Below, piece after piece: positions 32,116-35,086 of a stretch of 35,086 nucleotides of DNA. Origin of the DNA: Oscillibacter sp. GTDB lineage: Bacteria; Bacillota; Clostridia; Oscillospirales; Oscillospiraceae. Each line of letters begins with the position of its first letter. The first letter of the stretch is position 1. The notes below the pieces were generated by a model. The model did no database searches. It saw only the letters and a list, made by a program, of their open reading frames with translations, and was not told where the DNA came from. The stretch is taken from positions 1 to 35,086 of the forward strand of contig JAAWGR010000028.1 of NCBI GenBank assembly GCA_022795445.1, given 5' to 3'. Position numbers and translations under genes: made by a program.

Positions 32116-34614
32116 TCAGGGAATTCGCTTAGTCACCATACCGAGTGTGACAGTAGTTGTTCCATCAGTAGCAATCGAAATCGTCTGCCAGGTGACCATA
32201 TCACCGTCCGCATCTCTAATGCTCGTCGGCACAAGGTAGATGCCGTCGAAGTTTCTTCCCCATTCATACTGGCCGCCATTGATCTGCCAAACAACGGTCT
32301 TCGAATCGGGCTGGGTAATTGCGCCTTCGCAGCTGATTGCGCCACCACCCGCTACATTAGTGTCGGACAATGTAAACGTGCTCCGCATCGTTGTCACATC
32401 GCCGTCGAAAACGACAGTCAGAAGGTTTCCGTTCACCGTCGCAGAGCTGATCGAAGTTCTTGCGATGGGTTTCACAGTCAAGCTCTCAATCACAACATCG
32501 GACTGTACGTCTTTAATCGTGAGCGTCGTAGGATTATACTTTGAGTAGTAATCATCGTCAGTGCCGTCATTCCAGTTCGTCTGGCCCTTCAGCTCGTCAC
32601 CGGTCATTGTAACCTCGTAATCCACGCCGCTGATTTTAACGGAGACGATCCAGCCCTTCGCGCCGAAGTCCGTCCAAGCTTTGCCGCTGTTACCGTTGGC
32701 AGTAGAATCGTGGCTAAACGTCAAAGTAACGTCCTTGCCTTCCTTAACCTGCGTCGGCCCACTCACTTTGATCTTATCATTGCCTCCAGTGAGCACCGGG
32801 CTATAACCGAGGCTAGAATCGCTCAGCAACACGCCGTCCTCAAAGTCGCCCAGCTCAACGTTGTATTTGACAGTCGCATCGCCTGTGCTGCTGGTAAAGT
32901 TAACCACGACGGGTTGTTTCTTATCAGCGGCAATTTTCACAGAATCACCAGAAGCGGCAACGCCTGTGTATCCACCAATTGTCACGTTGCTGCCGCTCAT
33001 CTTGGTGGTGTCAGAGAACGTAAGGCCGGTAATGGTGTAACTGCCTTTGACCGTGCTCGCCACGCCAGCAATACCAATACCGAACGCAACATCAGCTTCA
33101 AAGGTGTTGATGTAAGTATGGGCGCTGGGAGGTCCAACATATCCATTACGATTCTTGCCGTCCATCATGTACTGAACATTAGCAAAGCGCCAGTCAACAC
33201 TGGTGAGCACGATAGAGACTTTGTGGCCCTTCAGTTCCTCAGCCTTGATACCGGTGAAAACATCATCCGTGAGGTCGAAATTAGTCACGGCATAGGTCTT
33301 GTTATCGTCCTTCAGGCTCAGTGCCACGTACTTTGCAGCCGGGGCACTGCTGTCCTTTTTAACAAGGCCGCTGCTGACGCCATGGGCATATGCAACCGTC
33401 TCATCATCCAGGTACACATCATAGAGAATCTTCACATTGGCGGAGTTGCCAACGCCGCTGGTATCCCCAGTGTAGGCCCAAGAGGGAGCCTCAATCTCGA
33501 AACTCACAGTCGTCCGACCATTGCCAAGGGTGGTGACAGAACTGCTGGTGATCATACCGTCCTGACCATTGCCAGTGCCAGACACCAGACCATCCGCAAA
33601 CCGGACGTCGCTAGTGGTGGGCTGAGGATCAACAGGCGTGGTGCCAGTGACGTTCTCGATATCCTTGTCGCTGACAGAGTTGACGACGATCATGTAGACC
33701 GTGCGGAACTCGTCGGACTCCGGATTGTCGTTGAACAGGAGGGTCACTTCAATGTCACGGTGCCAGTTATCCGTGGTGTGGGGATCGCGGACTTCCTTAT
33801 AGGCGTCCTTGAGCTCCGAGGCAGACTCGATGTCCGTGCGGTAGCTGGTGAGGTCGAGCCACTGAGCGCCGCGGAGGTTGACCAGGTTGTTGACGCTGGT
33901 CTCATACGCGCTCTGCAAATAGCGGTCAGCTTCCGGATGGAAGGAACCGATCTGGTAGTCACTCGAAGAACGGGTCGTCGTTGTCTTCTGGTAATTGTCA
34001 TCCAGACGAATCATGTTGCTGTTCGCACCAACAAACGCAGCATCAACGCCCTGCTTGTTCAGGTAGGTGCGCAGCAGCGCCACAGAATCACCCTTTGTTT
34101 CAGTGGCGTTATCCGCGGAGAAGGGACGCAGGGTGTAGAAATCATCATAGCTGTCGTTCTCGGTTCTGGTGTACTGGGCAAACGTGCCAATCTTCAAACC
34201 GGTGCGGCCGAAATAGATGATCTTGCCGGCCTCAACAAGCTTACCGCCCTCACCGAGCATAGCGACTTCATAGCCCTGGACCATGGTGCCGTCCGCCTGC
34301 TTGATGGCGGAGCCGTGATAGTTGCTGATATACAGCAGGTTGTTCACGCTCACCGCGCTGGATTCGCACTTGAACACAACCGCCTCAACGCCGCATTCTT
34401 CAGGGTTCTTCAGTTCGGTGTCGTTCTTCACAGACAGGCAAGCTTCTGCGCGTTGAACAGAGCCAACGCCCGCGTCGCCTATGATTTCAGTATGAGTCAC
34501 ATTCTGGGGATTGGTCTTGATCACGATGGAATCGACCTCATGGTCCTTATCCATCGTGATGTAGATGAACTTCACGCCGTTCTTGTAGTAGGACGGGTTA
34601 TAGTTGCCAGGCAC
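32116..34614 (-). CDS. Large surface protein, main part (downstream of a frameshift)
   Basis: 832 residues as read from GTG 34614, but this is not the natural start: the frame continues upstream to about 34680, where it joins the SLH-domain part after a one-base frameshift. The sequence is typical of an extracellular protein: rich in Ser, Thr, Gly, Asp and Val, almost no Cys, and predicted as successive beta-domains (for example TTVSFEIEAPSW, VNFTSSTGDATVKYNVELG, ISSATVNGNLLTVVFDGD). Ser/Thr/Pro linkers such as GTTPVDPQPTTSD occur near residue 325. No enzyme motif is seen. It is probably a structural or adhesin-like S-layer protein of the cell wall. Confidence 0.75.
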   Translation of the reverse strand: MPGNYNPSYYKNGVKFIYITMDKDHEVDSIVIKTNPQNVTHTEIIGDAGVGSVQRAEACLSVKNDTELKNPEECGVEAVVFKCESSAVSVNNLLYISNYHGSAIKQADGTMVQGYEVAMLGEGGKLVEAGKIIYFGRTGLKIGTFAQYTRTENDSYDDFYTLRPFSADNATETKGDSVALLRTYLNKQGVDAAFVGANSNMIRLDDNYQKTTTTRSSSDYQIGSFHPEADRYLQSAYETSVNNLVNLRGAQWLDLTSYRTDIESASELKDAYKEVRDPHTTDNWHRDIEVTLLFNDNPESDEFRTVYMIVVNSVSDKDIENVTGTTPVDPQPTTSDVRFADGLVSGTGNGQDGMITSSSVTTLGNGRTTVSFEIEAPSWAYTGDTSGVGNSANVKILYDVYLDDETVAYAHGVSSGLVKKDSSAPAAKYVALSLKDDNKTYAVTNFDLTDDVFTGIKAEELKGHKVSIVLTSVDWRFANVQYMMDGKNRNGYVGPPSAHTYINTFEADVAFGIGIAGVASTVKGSYTITGLTFSDTTKMSGSNVTIGGYTGVAASGDSVKIAADKKQPVVVNFTSSTGDATVKYNVELGDFEDGVLLSDSSLGYSPVLTGGNDKIKVSGPTQVKEGKDVTLTFSHDSTANGNSGKAWTDFGAKGWIVSVKISGVDYEVTMTGDELKGQTNWNDGTDDDYYSKYNPTTLTIKDVQSDVVIESLTVKPIARTSISSATVNGNLLTVVFDGDVTTMRSTFTLSDTNVAGGGAISCEGAITQPDSKTVVWQINGGQYEWGRNFDGIYLVPTSIRDADGDMVTWQTISIATDGTTTVTLGMVTKRIP

Positions 34615-34651
34615 TGAACGGCTAGCCTCAGCGTTCGGGCCGCCGACAGCC

Positions 34652-35086
34652 TCATCCAGATACAGACGGCTGGCGCTGGGGCAGGATGTTCCGGGCGTAA
34701 TCCTGGTTGCTGGTGACGTAAGAGTATCTTTGGCTGCCGCTGATGGTCACAGGCACACCATTCACGGTGATGTTGGTGCTGCCAGCGCCAGTGTACTCCA
34801 CGCAGGTGGCCTTCAGGGTGTTCAGGGCCAGCAGGGCCGCATCCTTGCGGGTGAGGGTGTCGCCGCCCTTGAAGTCCAGGCGGTCGAATAGGGTGGCAGA
34901 CTGACCGAGGTTAATGACGTTCATGGTCCAGCCGGCGCCGTTCAGGCCCTCGATCTCAACGTCATAGCCCAGGGCGGCCGGCAGCATCTTCGTGAAAGCG
35001 TAGCCGGTCAGGTTGCCGGTAGGCTTGAAGGCGCCGTCGCTACGGCTCCGGCACTGATGGTCACTAACGATAGGACCATGACCAAT
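34652..35086 (-). CDS. SLH-domain N-terminal part of the surface protein (partial, frameshifted)
   Basis: This frame is open from the window edge to a TGA at 34652. It encodes the end of an SLH repeat and the segment that usually follows it: DGAFKPTGNLTGYAFTKMLP, ALGYDVEI, LTRKDAALLALNTLKATCVEY, then beta-like sequence to ARNILP. SLH domains anchor proteins to cell-wall polysaccharide. At the C4 run (34678-34681) one extra base throws the frame; without it the protein would read ILPSASRLYLDEAVGG and continue into the main part. Near the window edge another frame reads VMVLSLVTISAGAVA, like a signal peptide, directly beside mid-SLH sequence, suggesting missing SLH residues. Confidence 0.65.
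   Translation of the reverse strand: MGHGPIVSDHQCRSRSDGAFKPTGNLTGYAFTKMLPAALGYDVEIEGLNGAGWTMNVINLGQSATLFDRLDFKGGDTLTRKDAALLALNTLKATCVEYTGAGSTNITVNGVPVTISGSQRYSYVTSNQDYARNILPQRQPSVSG

Noticed and set aside
32710..34617. 635-codon plus-strand open frame opposite the surface protein
   Set aside because: The minus-strand product has extracellular beta-protein composition and joins an SLH domain; the plus frame is a shadow.
1..35086. CRISPR arrays, rRNA, tRNA, insertion sequences
   Set aside because: No regular spaced repeats, cloverleaf-like sequences, rRNA segments or transposase motifs were seen.

Overview
The window looks like a chromosomal segment of a GC-rich anaerobic Firmicute of class Clostridia, probably an Oscillospiraceae-type gut or rumen bacterium (inference). 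The evidence is strong AGGAGG-type ribosome binding sites, a TRAP transporter with a lipoprotein binding subunit, DUF1836, DegV and YmdB homologues, AgrA/AgrC-type two-component remnants, and an S-layer-homology (SLH) surface protein. No rRNA, tRNA, CRISPR array or transposase was recognised.

Layout. 1-129: start of a minus-strand MBL-fold hydrolase, cut by the window edge. 349-3296: a complete TRAP transporter (small permease, large permease, binding lipoprotein). 3483-12375: a PPC/DUF296 protein, then two 2-oxo-acid/acetoin dehydrogenase gene sets: E1 alpha, E1 beta, E2 and lipoyl-E3, then after a terminator a second E1 alpha, E1 beta and E2 with no E3. Transporter and dehydrogenases plausibly form one catabolic locus that imports a small carboxylate and cleaves it oxidatively to an acyl-CoA. 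12480-14904 (minus): an SbcD/YhaO-type nuclease, a YbaK-type tRNA deacylase and a YmdB-type phosphodiesterase. 15079-15813: a FabG-like reductase. 15819-16459: wreckage of an AgrA/AgrC-type two-component system. 16727-19181: DUF1836, DegV and PrmA genes.

19.2-21.5 kb is an AT-richer patch of small, mostly frame-damaged genes: a stand-alone EF-Tu domain II protein, a repeat-containing coiled-coil protein, an Asp/Gly-rich calcium-binding-like fragment and a lipoprotein remnant.

21.6-32.0 kb is the most unusual part. One minus-strand operon of seven tightly packed genes has a good sigma-A-like promoter at its head. Four divergent Hsp70 (DnaK-like) proteins alternate with three partner proteins. 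All four Hsp70s lack a recognisable C-terminal lid, and no J-protein is present. Two partners end in a segment that reads like the beta-domain of the nucleotide exchange factor GrpE; the third is an all-helical protein of unknown family. This looks like a self-contained, specialised chaperone system with its own exchange factors. Its client is unknown.

32.1-35.1 kb (minus) is a large SLH surface protein, interrupted by a one-base homopolymer frameshift and apparently rearranged near its signal peptide. Several frame breaks in the window coincide with homopolymer runs, so sequencing error must be weighed against real gene decay.
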